This document shows, piece by piece, positions 37,180-44,841 of a stretch of DNA of 64,000 bases. The position numbers and the translations under genes were made by a program. The DNA is taken from assembly GCA_964411985.1 (NCBI GenBank), contig CAYPNF010000025.1:1-64000 (forward strand). The letters run 5' to 3'. The stretch is from CAYPNF01 sp964411985. GTDB taxonomy: Bacteria; Verrucomicrobiota; Verrucomicrobiia; Limisphaerales; J093. The notes below the pieces were generated by a model, which was not told where the DNA came from, ran no database searches, and was given only the letters and a program-made list of their open reading frames with translations. How positions within the stretch are numbered: position 1 is the stretch's first letter; each line of letters begins with the position of its first letter.

Positions 37180-37363
37180 GGCGTCCCCCTTTCACCAGCC
37201 TCGAAAGGTCCGCACGCCATTTTCGCAAAACATCCACAAGGATCCCAAGCCCGTCCGCGTCCGGCAGGATCCCGGCGAGTGCCACCAGACGGCAGTCGCG
37301 CGGGTTATCCGTACCATTCGCGCCAACCAACCAACTAGCCAGAAGATGAGTCTCAAGATTCAC
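37169..37363 (-). pseudogene. N-terminal fragment of a DUF457-type membrane metal-dependent hydrolase
   Basis: From a GTG at 37363 the 64 residues run through THLLASWLVGANGTDNPRD and CRLVALAGILPDADGLGILV, resembling the first 45 or so residues of the YdjM/DUF457 family (about 170-200 residues when complete). The remaining membrane helices and the later conserved His residues are missing. The frame ends inside the start of the GH92 gene, as if the rest was deleted when that gene came to lie here. Confidence 0.5.
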
Positions 37364-37523
37364 GTTCGGATCTGCAGAGAGAGGATAGACCTTTCTACCG
37401 GAAATGGAACCTCAACCTCTGCGATCCCGACCGCTTTCCCCCCGAATCCACACCCTATTGCCTCTTGATTTGCGGTCTCGATGTGTCAGTATCCCTTCTG
37501 AAGAGAGCGACTGAAGAATTCTG

Positions 37524-37925
37524 ATGAAAACCTTGGATGCATTCGTAAGCTGGGTAGTGGGGAGCTTGGGCTTGGCGCTGATCGTGGCCTTGGTCATCAC
37601 TGCGGGTGACCACTGGTATCACCAGGGCGACAAAGACCGGGTCCCCGAGGAGTTGATTTTTTCCCTGATGGCGTTTTCCGCTTTGGTGATCTCATCTGCC
37701 TATGGGTTTGCCACGCTCCGGTCTCAAGCCAAGATCACCGTCTCGCGTGAAGCCAGAGAAGCGAACGAGCACTCCAGCGACAGAGAACACACTTACCGTC
37801 ATCCCTCCCCTCGTCCCATCCATAGACGTAGAGTCTTTCCTGGTGCGCTCTTCCTGGAAAAGCGCAGGCAAGTGCGGAGACGGAGCGAGCGACACATCCA
37901 CGCCCTTTCTTCCCACTTTGCGTAG
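37524..37925 (+). CDS. Small membrane protein of unknown function
   Basis: The 133-residue frame has two likely membrane helices (SWVVGSLGLALIVALVITAG, about 9-28, and SLMAFSALVISSAYGFATL, about 47-65). A hydrophilic, Arg/His-rich tail follows. The first 75 residues look like a real membrane protein; the tail has unusual composition and might reflect a frameshift. I do not recognise a family. It stands alone on the plus strand before the pseudopilin gene. Confidence 0.5.
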   Translation: MKTLDAFVSWVVGSLGLALIVALVITAGDHWYHQGDKDRVPEELIFSLMAFSALVISSAYGFATLRSQAKITVSREAREANEHSSDREHTYRHPSPRPIHRRRVFPGALFLEKRRQVRRRSERHIHALSSHFA

Positions 37926-38008
37926 TATCGGCGGTTTGGCTAGGCGCTGGAACAAACGGTGGCGCACGAACGGTTGACAAGGCTGCCGGAGGGGCAGTTA
38001 ATGTCCGC

Positions 38009-38782
38009 ATGGTTCGTCACGACAGAGAGGTCGGATCCCTCCAGCCACCCGGACAGGTTCGTCTTGGCGGAAGCGGTTTCACGTTGATCGAACTCTTGGT
38101 GGTCATCGCCATCATCGCCATCCTGGCGGCCATGCTCCTGCCTGCACTCTCTCAGTCCAAAGAGCGGGCTCACCGGATGTCGTGCGTCAACGCCATCAAG
38201 CAGCTCACCTATGCTTCGCTGATGTATGCGGACGATCATCAGGACCGGTTTATGCCCGACGGGGATGACGATCCGCACTGGGCAAGACTGCCTTTCCGCA
38301 ACATGTTCCATACCAACTACGCGATTCCGAGATCGCAATTCTACTGTCCCTCGAACCGCCTCTGGAATCGCGACGATTTCTGGAACTGGACTGACGGACA
38401 AAGTTGCGTTTTTGGCTATGTTTACTACGCCGCCGAAGCTTCCTATAACTCGAAGCTCTCGTACTATCCGAAACCCATCTCCCAACAACCCATCTTTGCC
38501 CAGCGCACCTCGGATTCACCCTACTACACCATTCTCTGGTCCGACATTAACCGGAAGATGGATGGTTCCTGGATGCGCCCTGGCGATCCCAATCCACTGG
38601 TTCGCGGGGTCAACCACTTTGACTGGAAAGGCAAAAGGCCAGCTGGCTCCAACGAGGGATATCTGGACGGGCATGTGGCCTGGGTGCGGGGCGTCAAGTT
38701 CGCCAGCAAGCCGAAAATGGACATTACTGGAATTCAGCTCTTCTTCTACGCTGATCGTCCAGAGGAAAGTGTGCTACGCTGA
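38009..38782 (+). CDS. Prepilin-type N-terminal cleavage/methylation protein (pseudopilin-like)
   Basis: The 257-residue protein has a 23-residue basic leader, then FTLIELLVVIAIIAILAAML, the type IV prepilin/type II secretion pseudopilin motif cleaved before Phe, with Glu at position +5. The body is polar and the C-terminal part contains GYLDGHVAWVRG, the DGH-type ending typical of the very numerous pseudopilins of PVC bacteria. It likely goes through the type II secretion or pilus machinery to the envelope; its own function is unknown. Its stop codon overlaps the upstream extension of the next gene. Confidence 0.9.
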   Translation: MVRHDREVGSLQPPGQVRLGGSGFTLIELLVVIAIIAILAAMLLPALSQSKERAHRMSCVNAIKQLTYASLMYADDHQDRFMPDGDDDPHWARLPFRNMFHTNYAIPRSQFYCPSNRLWNRDDFWNWTDGQSCVFGYVYYAAEASYNSKLSYYPKPISQQPIFAQRTSDSPYYTILWSDINRKMDGSWMRPGDPNPLVRGVNHFDWKGKRPAGSNEGYLDGHVAWVRGVKFASKPKMDITGIQLFFYADRPEESVLR

Positions 38783-38844
38783 GTTCCCTGAATCCAATCC
38801 GGAGCTCAGGGTGGCGAAAGGCGGTCTTCTGGCTGCTGGCTGGG

Positions 38845-40293
38845 TTGACGGCACTCGGAATATCGCTCGTCGGCCTTGTATTCTGGTTCGTTGGCCAGGT
38901 CCCCAAGTCCTACCCTTCTGGGGGACCGCCACTACCCGCTGGGCGGACAAATCTTGGAGGGGGTCTGGCAGGATTCGAGTCCCCGTATCTGGGACACACC
39001 GGGAGTTGGGACGGAAAAGGCGGCTCGCTAGGCGGCGGCACCAAGGAATCCGCTCTCGATATGGAGAAGGCGATGGGCCTTCGCTGGACGTTCATGCCCG
39101 TCTACTGGAGGGTCCTGGAGCCAGACCACCCCGTGGATCCCGACCAGGATCTCCCCCGGGAATGGGCCGCATTGGACCAGTTTATCATCGCAGCCCAGTC
39201 GCGTGGGTTGAATGTCCTCATGCAAGCTCCCGTCGTGGGAGGTAACGCCGGAGGGCCACCAGAATGGGCGGGCCGACGCGAAAAGGGGAAGTCCGCACCC
39301 CTGGACATGGAGGCATTGGCCAGCTTCGCCGGGAAGCTCGCTAAGCGATACTCCCCAGGAGGCACTCTGGCTCGGAAATCCGGATGGGGAGAGCGCTACG
39401 GAGTCCGAGCTTGGGAACTGGACAACGAACCCGAGAGCTATCGAACCTGCTGGAAGAACCAAGCCCGTGACTACGCAGAATTCGTCACTCTCGCCGCCGC
39501 CCAAATCCGCAGGTACGACCCCCAAGCCGTCATTGTGGGGCCTGGAATGTCTGCCGGGAAAGAGGGACTTGCGTGGCTGGCGGAAGCCTTGAATCCGACC
39601 ACCTCAACTACCCTCGGAGTTTCTCATAGGCCTGGCCAGGAGTCCTCCATCAGGTCCGTCTTCGATGTGTTGAGTTTCCACAACTACGAAGGCTTGGACT
39701 CGGCCTTTGCTGGAGAACCTCGCACAGTAGCACAGGTCGCCAACGATGTGCGAAATGTCTTCGAAGCAAGCCTGGGACGAACTCTCAGCCCCATTTCGGG
39801 GACACGCGAGGCGTATTGGCACACCGAAGGCAACTTCGATTTCCTGGGTTCTCTCTCTGCCAAGCGACGTGCTGCATGGCGATTTCAATGGTTCGCACGC
39901 GCATTCGCCGCAGGGGTTCGGAAGGTGTGCGTCATGGACGCTTCCGCCCTGGAACAGCAAGCGATCAGGGCTTTTGTAAGAGTCCTCCCGAATCCGTTCC
40001 CCATGGTGGAGGCTACAGGGGAGATCACCATTCACCAGGGCCGTGCGGTAGCCTTTCGGCACGAAGATGTCGCAGGACCGAACGATGGAAAGGTCTGGGT
40101 CCTCTGGGCGGAACCGGGCAGCGGCGAAGCCATTGTGGAACTGCCAGTGGTTCATCCTGCCATCGAGGTCGTCGCAGTGGATGGAACCGTAGCGAAGTTG
40201 GAGCCACAGGCAAAACGCGTGCGGTTGAAACTGAGCGGAGACGGAAAGATGGCCCCACCACGATTGGTGGTAGACCGCCCGGCTCTGCGCTAA
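38845..40293 (+). CDS. Membrane-anchored glycoside hydrolase-like protein, clan GH-A fold
   Basis: The 482-residue protein (TTG 38845) has an N-terminal hydrophobic helix and then a TIM-barrel glycosidase-like body. WELDNEPESY holds the Asn-Glu pair of clan GH-A acid/base residues, and EAYWHTEGNFD has a Glu suited as nucleophile. The resemblance is to GH39/GH5-like enzymes, but family assignment needs a profile search. The frame is open upstream: CTG at 38779 would overlap the pseudopilin stop (CTGA), is preceded by AGAGGAAAG, and would add a basic region and complete the membrane helix. The true start is therefore unsure. Confidence 0.75.
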   Translation: MTALGISLVGLVFWFVGQVPKSYPSGGPPLPAGRTNLGGGLAGFESPYLGHTGSWDGKGGSLGGGTKESALDMEKAMGLRWTFMPVYWRVLEPDHPVDPDQDLPREWAALDQFIIAAQSRGLNVLMQAPVVGGNAGGPPEWAGRREKGKSAPLDMEALASFAGKLAKRYSPGGTLARKSGWGERYGVRAWELDNEPESYRTCWKNQARDYAEFVTLAAAQIRRYDPQAVIVGPGMSAGKEGLAWLAEALNPTTSTTLGVSHRPGQESSIRSVFDVLSFHNYEGLDSAFAGEPRTVAQVANDVRNVFEASLGRTLSPISGTREAYWHTEGNFDFLGSLSAKRRAAWRFQWFARAFAAGVRKVCVMDASALEQQAIRAFVRVLPNPFPMVEATGEITIHQGRAVAFRHEDVAGPNDGKVWVLWAEPGSGEAIVELPVVHPAIEVVAVDGTVAKLEPQAKRVRLKLSGDGKMAPPRLVVDRPALR

Positions 40294-40302
40294 AGGACGA
40301 CG

Positions 40303-40869
40303 CTATCGCCCTCGGGGGGCCGCGGGACGCAATGTGCGCCAGTCAATCTCCCTCACCCCTCCATGCGCCGTGCTGATCACCATCCCGGGAGTGATGCTGT
40401 TCTTCACAAACCACCCCTGCACGGTCTCCAGGACATACTGCACCTGGTCCGTTTTTGCCATCACCGGCTCTTCGTTCAGGGGCTTGAGGTCATGGATCTC
40501 CAGGATTGTCCCGTCGGGACCGATATAGGCGCAACTCAACGGCACGGTCGTGTTCCGCATGTAGAAGGAGGCTTGGAACGGCCGACCGAACACGAAGAGC
40601 ATGGCCTCGTTGTCGGCCATGTTGGTGCGGTACATCATTCCGGTGGCGACCTCTGTGGTGGTGCGCGCCACCTCCGCAGTCAGTTCAAGCTTACCAATCC
40701 AGAGTCGGAGAGTCGGAAGCTTGGGTTGGGCATGATCGAGGTGAACCTTGGGGCTCTTGTCCACGGCAGCGGGAGCGGCTTCAGCCGGAGGAGAGGCCGA
40801 GCGTCCACATCCTGAGATCCCGAGAACGAGCACCAGCAATGCCCCAGTTTGAACCATGTTACGCAACAT
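40303..40869 (-). CDS. DUF192 lipoprotein
   Basis: The 188-residue protein has a lipoprotein signal (VLVLGISGCGRS; lipidated Cys about residue 19), a Pro/Ala-rich linker and a DUF192 domain (about 55-175) with GMMYRTNMADNEAMLFVF and the later MRNTTVPLSCAYIG. DUF192 proteins are small exported beta-barrel proteins of unknown function, often near stress or envelope genes. ATG 40869 fits the lipobox. It is divergent from rdgB with 61 bases between the start codons. Confidence 0.9.
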   Translation of the reverse strand: MLRNMVQTGALLVLVLGISGCGRSASPPAEAAPAAVDKSPKVHLDHAQPKLPTLRLWIGKLELTAEVARTTTEVATGMMYRTNMADNEAMLFVFGRPFQASFYMRNTTVPLSCAYIGPDGTILEIHDLKPLNEEPVMAKTDQVQYVLETVQGWFVKNSITPGMVISTAHGGVREIDWRTLRPAAPRGR

Positions 40870-40930
40870 GAAAAAAGAATGGCTCGCCTGAATCCGGAAT
40901 GCAAGAATCACAAGCCCTTTGCGGCATGCC

Positions 40931-41581
40931 ATGATCAAGAGAATCGTAATTGCGACCCGCAACCGCCACAAAGTGGACGAAATCCGGGCAGTCCTGGGTG
41001 ATGATTACACCTACGTTACCCTCGCCGAACTGCCGGGATCTCCCAAAGTCGTGGAGGATGGGGCCACCTTTGCAGCTAATGCCGTCAAGAAGGCGGTCGA
41101 ACTGGCGCGCTGGCTCCACGAACAGGGACAAGGACCAGCCATCGTGCTCGCAGATGATTCCGGCCTTGCCGTAGACGCCTTAGGGGGTGCCCCCGGTGTT
41201 CACTCGGCACGATTTGCCGCCTTGGACCGCGCGGGCACGGAGAACTCCTCGGACCAGGAAAACAACGTTAAGCTGCTTCGCCTGCTCGCAAACGTACCTG
41301 ACCCAGAACGAAGAGCGCGGTTCTGCTGTGCGATTGCGGTGGCGGAGGCCGGGGCAGGACCGGCTGCAACGATCTTTGAGGGTGCCTGCGAAGGCCACAT
41401 CCGGTTCGAAGGCAGAGGCACCAGAGGCTTCGGTTACGATCCCCTGTTCCAACCGGAGGGCTACGACGCCTCGTTTGCCGAACTGGGGGAGGAAGTGAAA
41501 AACCAAATCAGCCACCGAGCCAAAGCGCTCGCCCTGGTGGCACCCCGGTTCAGTTCCCTTGGTCGGCATTCCCAGCCTTAG
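40931..41581 (+). CDS. rdgB: XTP/dITP diphosphatase (Ham1/RdgB)
   Basis: The 216-residue enzyme hydrolyses XTP, dITP and ITP to monophosphates and so keeps deaminated purines out of nucleic acids. Family marks are IATRNRHKVDEI at the start, EDGATFAANAVKKA, LADDSGLAVDALGGAPGVHS with the catalytic/metal acidic pair, and GFGYDPLFQPEGYDASFAEL with the conserved C-terminal SHRAKAL. Start ATG 40931 is four codons inside the longest frame. Its last 32 bases overlap the convergent transporter gene. Confidence 0.96.
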   Translation: MIKRIVIATRNRHKVDEIRAVLGDDYTYVTLAELPGSPKVVEDGATFAANAVKKAVELARWLHEQGQGPAIVLADDSGLAVDALGGAPGVHSARFAALDRAGTENSSDQENNVKLLRLLANVPDPERRARFCCAIAVAEAGAGPAATIFEGACEGHIRFEGRGTRGFGYDPLFQPEGYDASFAELGEEVKNQISHRAKALALVAPRFSSLGRHSQP

Positions 41582-42575
41582 GGTCCGGAGATGGAGCCGA
41601 GAAGCCCTGGGCAGGCTCGAATTGGATCAGGATGTTGGCAAAAGTGATCAACCCTCCACCCAAAAGCAAAGTGTTGGTAAGCAATTCGTTGGGATATTCG
41701 ATACCGGCAAGGTTCGAGAAGTAGCCTGGGAGAAAGAGAGCTGAAAAGCTGGCGAAGATGGGCTCAGCGCAGTAAATCAGGCCGGCCTGGGTGGCGGAGA
41801 CATAGGGTTGCCACCGGTTCATGAGCAGGTACCCTCCCATGGTACAGAACACGACCAAGATCGCCATAAACAGGAGGGTCGGGCCGTGCGAATAGAGCTT
41901 CACCCATTCACCCAGGTTCGGATTCGCGACCAGCGCCACTGGAAAGTTCAAGGCCGCCATCACCACAAACATCACCAAGGTAAAGTGCCAGACGTTGTTC
42001 CCGTGAAATTCCGGTTTCTGGAGCCAGAGGATCTGCCCGGTAAAGACGATGGAAGCTAGGATTGTCTCAAACTCGCCCCGACCCAGGCGCATCGACTTCC
42101 AATCAATCTGGGACAGAATCGCCACCCCGACCATCACGATCAGACAACTAACCGTTACCGTCAGGGAGGGCCAGCGCCGGTGCCGAAGCGCGATCCACAG
42201 GGGGATGATCAGGCAATAGCACTGGGTGAGAAAAGCGGACGTGGAAGCCGAAGTGTAACTGAGCCCATCCATCTGGATCAGAATCCCCGCCCCTCCAAAC
42301 ACGCCCAGTCCGAAGCCTTCCCAGATCTCCGAACGCGTGAGATTCCGGATCGTCCGGAGGCAAAAGAAGGCCACCAAGACCGCGGCCAACCCGAAGCGCA
42401 CCCCCACGCACAAAGCGGAGATGAACCAGGAACTACGATCGGGCATGGCCTGTTGCTGGTAGAGCGCCAGCGCTCGCATGGTGGGGAAACTCAGCGACCA
42501 GAATACGGTGCAAAGCACGAGCATCAGGGAGGCCTTCACCCGGTAAGAGGCTCGGGAAGGGGAAGAGTGAGACAT
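41550..42575 (-). CDS. DMT-superfamily (EamA) transporter
   Basis: The 341-residue membrane protein has about ten hydrophobic helices and two EamA repeats (first ending near GLSYTSASTSAFLTQCY, second with VSATQAGLIYCAEPIFASF). Members export amino acids, metabolites or drugs; the cargo is unknown. It follows lpxA by 59 bases on the same strand and may be transcribed with the lipid A genes. ATG 42575 is preferred to the upstream ATG 42626. Confidence 0.88.
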   Translation of the reverse strand: MSHSSPSRASYRVKASLMLVLCTVFWSLSFPTMRALALYQQQAMPDRSSWFISALCVGVRFGLAAVLVAFFCLRTIRNLTRSEIWEGFGLGVFGGAGILIQMDGLSYTSASTSAFLTQCYCLIIPLWIALRHRRWPSLTVTVSCLIVMVGVAILSQIDWKSMRLGRGEFETILASIVFTGQILWLQKPEFHGNNVWHFTLVMFVVMAALNFPVALVANPNLGEWVKLYSHGPTLLFMAILVVFCTMGGYLLMNRWQPYVSATQAGLIYCAEPIFASFSALFLPGYFSNLAGIEYPNELLTNTLLLGGGLITFANILIQFEPAQGFSAPSPDPKAGNADQGN

Positions 42576-42634
42576 GGTTTGGCTGGCGCGCTTTGCGGTG
42601 GGGGAATTCGCCTCGGGAAAAAGCACCCGGCGGG

Positions 42635-43417
42635 TTACTTGACTCCCCTCTGGCTTCCTCGCACGAAATTCACTAGGTGCTCCACTTCCGGTATCCCAGC
42701 CAGCTCGGTCTCAAGCCGCGCCAGTGCATTGGTCGTGGTCAGCCCATCACGGAACAAAATCTTGTAGGCCAGACGCAAAGCAGTCTGCGAAGCCTCACTG
42801 ATGCCGCGGCGTTCGAGGCCGATTTTGTTCACAAATCTGGGCGTGGCAGGGTTCCCGTCGATCAACATGTAAGGAGCAACGTCCATGTTCACCTTCGAAC
42901 ATCCCCCGATCATGGATATCGTGCCAATTCGGCAGAATTGGTGGACTGCCGCGAAGCCCCCAATGACCGCGTGATCCTCCACCAACACATGCCCGGCCAG
43001 CCCTGCATAGTTGGACATGATAATGTGATTCCCCAGCTTGCAGTCATGAGCCACATGGCTGCAGGCCAAGATATGGTTGTTCGAACCCACGACCGTTTCG
43101 TTCCCCTCGCTCGTTGCGCTGTGTATGGTAACGTACTCGCGGATCGTATTGTCGTCGCCGATACGAACAAACGTCCGGCCTCCCTTATACTTCAAATCCT
43201 GCGTCTTGGTTCCAATGCAGGCGAAGGGGAAGATCTGGTTTCGTTTCCCAATCTGAGTGTGCCCGTCGAGGACCACATGAGAATGTAGAACGGTCTCGTC
43301 TCCCAGTTCCACGTCGGGACCGATCACACAAAAGGGGCCGACTCGGGTCCCTGCCCCCAGGCGGGCTTGGGGAGAGACGATGGCGGTAGGATGGACTTCA
43401 GGGGAAGGCAGGCTCAT
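42635..43417 (-). CDS. lpxA: Acyl-ACP--UDP-N-acetylglucosamine O-acyltransferase
   Basis: The 260-residue enzyme performs the first step of lipid A synthesis, moving a hydroxyacyl chain from acyl-ACP to UDP-GlcNAc. The left-handed beta-helix of hexapeptide repeats runs from about residue 8 to 190. The catalytic His lies in CSHVAHDCKLGN, and MIGGCSKVNMDVAPYMLIDG, the linker to the C-terminal helical domain, is typical of LpxA. It follows lpxC-fabZ by 18 bases, the usual order in bacteria with this fusion. Confidence 0.97.
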   Translation of the reverse strand: MSLPSPEVHPTAIVSPQARLGAGTRVGPFCVIGPDVELGDETVLHSHVVLDGHTQIGKRNQIFPFACIGTKTQDLKYKGGRTFVRIGDDNTIREYVTIHSATSEGNETVVGSNNHILACSHVAHDCKLGNHIIMSNYAGLAGHVLVEDHAVIGGFAAVHQFCRIGTISMIGGCSKVNMDVAPYMLIDGNPATPRFVNKIGLERRGISEASQTALRLAYKILFRDGLTTTNALARLETELAGIPEVEHLVNFVRGSQRGVK

Positions 43418-43435
43418 TACAGATTTGAAAAAGGG

Positions 43436-44800
43436 CTATTCGCGATCGATCAACATAAAGGTCACCTCAGCCTCGCTGACCGTGTCCCCTTCCACCGTGC
43501 AGATTCCCCTGGCTTTTCCGATCTTTCCCCGGCATTTCAGCAGGTCCACTTCAATGATGAGGGTGGCGCCTGGCCGGACCGGCTTCCGCCACTTCACACT
43601 CTCCGCCGACATGAAGTAAGCCAATTTGCCGACGTTCTCCGCCTGTTTTAGCATTAGGATCCCTGCCACCTGCGCGATAGCTTCCAACTGAAGCACTCCC
43701 GGAAAAATCGGGTGTCCAGGGAAGTGCCCCTGGAAACAAGGCTCGTTGATGGTGATGTTCTTCAGGGCCACGATCCGGTTTCCCTGGATGGATCGCACGC
43801 GATCTACCAACAGAAAAGGATAACGATGCGGCAGAATACGCATGACCTGGTCGATATCCATCACGCATCCATCCTGCACAGGTGAACCCACTTCAGACGA
43901 ACCAGAGGATCCTTTGCCCGCTTTCGCTGCGGGGGGTGGCGGCGCAAACGTTTGGGCCGTCTCGAGGGGTTTGCGCACCTTCGCCAAAATCTCCTTGGCG
44001 AACGCGCAATTCGCTGCATGGCTCGGGCGCACGGCGATGACATGTCCGTGAAGAGGTCGCCCCATCAGCGAGAAATCCCCAAGGATGTCGAGAATCTTGT
44101 GGCGGACAAACTCCTCCGGATAGCGGAGAGGCTCTGTGGTCAGAATTGCATCGTCACGAATCACCACCGCATTCTCCAAGCTGCCTCCCCGAATCAACCC
44201 GTTCTTGATTAGAAACTCGATCTCCTCGAAAAAGCAAAAGGTACGGGCCTGGGAGAGGTCCTTCAGCCAAGACTCCGGCGTGACTTCCAGGCTGTAGAAC
44301 TGGGTGTAGCGCCCATGCTTGTCCATGCTCGTGCACGATACCTTGAGCCGGTCGTGCGGGAAGATGGAGAACATGGTCTCGCCCGCCTGGAACTCCAGCG
44401 GCTGAGGTAGCGAAATCGGCTCACGCGCCTCGCCTTGAGGGAGCAACCCGACGCTTTCCACCATCCGGCAATAGTCGCGCGCGCTTCCATCGCCGATCGG
44501 TGGTTCATTCGCGTCCAACTCCACGATGGCATTATCGACGCCACACCCGGCAAAAGTCGCCAGGATGTGTTCGACGGTATGGATCTTCACCGAACCTTTT
44601 CCCAAGGTGGTGGATCGGTTGGTGTCGATCACGTGATCCAACCGCGCTTCGATCTCCGGCTTGCCTTCGAGGTCCACTCGCCGGAAACGGATGCCCGCGT
44701 TGGCTGGCGCGGGCAGGAAGGTCATGTTCACCCGGTTGCCGCTGTGCAGGCCAATCCCCGAGTGAGTTACGGAGTCGCGCAATGTCTGTTGTTGTAGCAC
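43436..44800 (-). CDS. lpxC-fabZ: Bifunctional LpxC-FabZ: UDP-3-O-acyl-GlcNAc deacetylase fused to 3-hydroxyacyl-ACP dehydratase
   Basis: The first about 280 residues are LpxC. They contain SGIGLHSGN, the zinc-type motif IHTVEHILATF and later HKILDILGD, the site of the remaining zinc ligands, with HGHVIAVRPSHAAN near the end. A Pro/Ala/Ser linker (about 285-315) leads to FabZ, with ILPHRYPFLLVDRV and the active-site segment FQGHFPGHPIFPGVLQLEA (His and Glu). The two enzymes act in lipid A and fatty acid synthesis and share the hydroxyacyl-ACP pool. GTG 44800 begins exactly where other LpxC proteins begin; an upstream TTG (44836) is possible. It starts after the chemoreceptor stop at 44842. 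Confidence 0.95.
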   Translation of the reverse strand: MLQQQTLRDSVTHSGIGLHSGNRVNMTFLPAPANAGIRFRRVDLEGKPEIEARLDHVIDTNRSTTLGKGSVKIHTVEHILATFAGCGVDNAIVELDANEPPIGDGSARDYCRMVESVGLLPQGEAREPISLPQPLEFQAGETMFSIFPHDRLKVSCTSMDKHGRYTQFYSLEVTPESWLKDLSQARTFCFFEEIEFLIKNGLIRGGSLENAVVIRDDAILTTEPLRYPEEFVRHKILDILGDFSLMGRPLHGHVIAVRPSHAANCAFAKEILAKVRKPLETAQTFAPPPPAAKAGKGSSGSSEVGSPVQDGCVMDIDQVMRILPHRYPFLLVDRVRSIQGNRIVALKNITINEPCFQGHFPGHPIFPGVLQLEAIAQVAGILMLKQAENVGKLAYFMSAESVKWRKPVRPGATLIIEVDLLKCRGKIGKARGICTVEGDTVSEAEVTFMLIDRE

Positions 44801-44841
44801 CGGCCGATTTAAGCCAAGCCGGTGCCGGATTGGCAAGCTAA

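Noticed and set aside
35518..37338. 606-codon frame antisense to GH92
   Set aside because: Long only because of GC bias; the product is Pro/Arg/His-rich with no family signature.
38970..38990. ATTCGAGTCCC resembling a tRNA T-loop
   Set aside because: It lies inside the glycosidase-like coding frame and no acceptor or anticodon arm can be folded around it.
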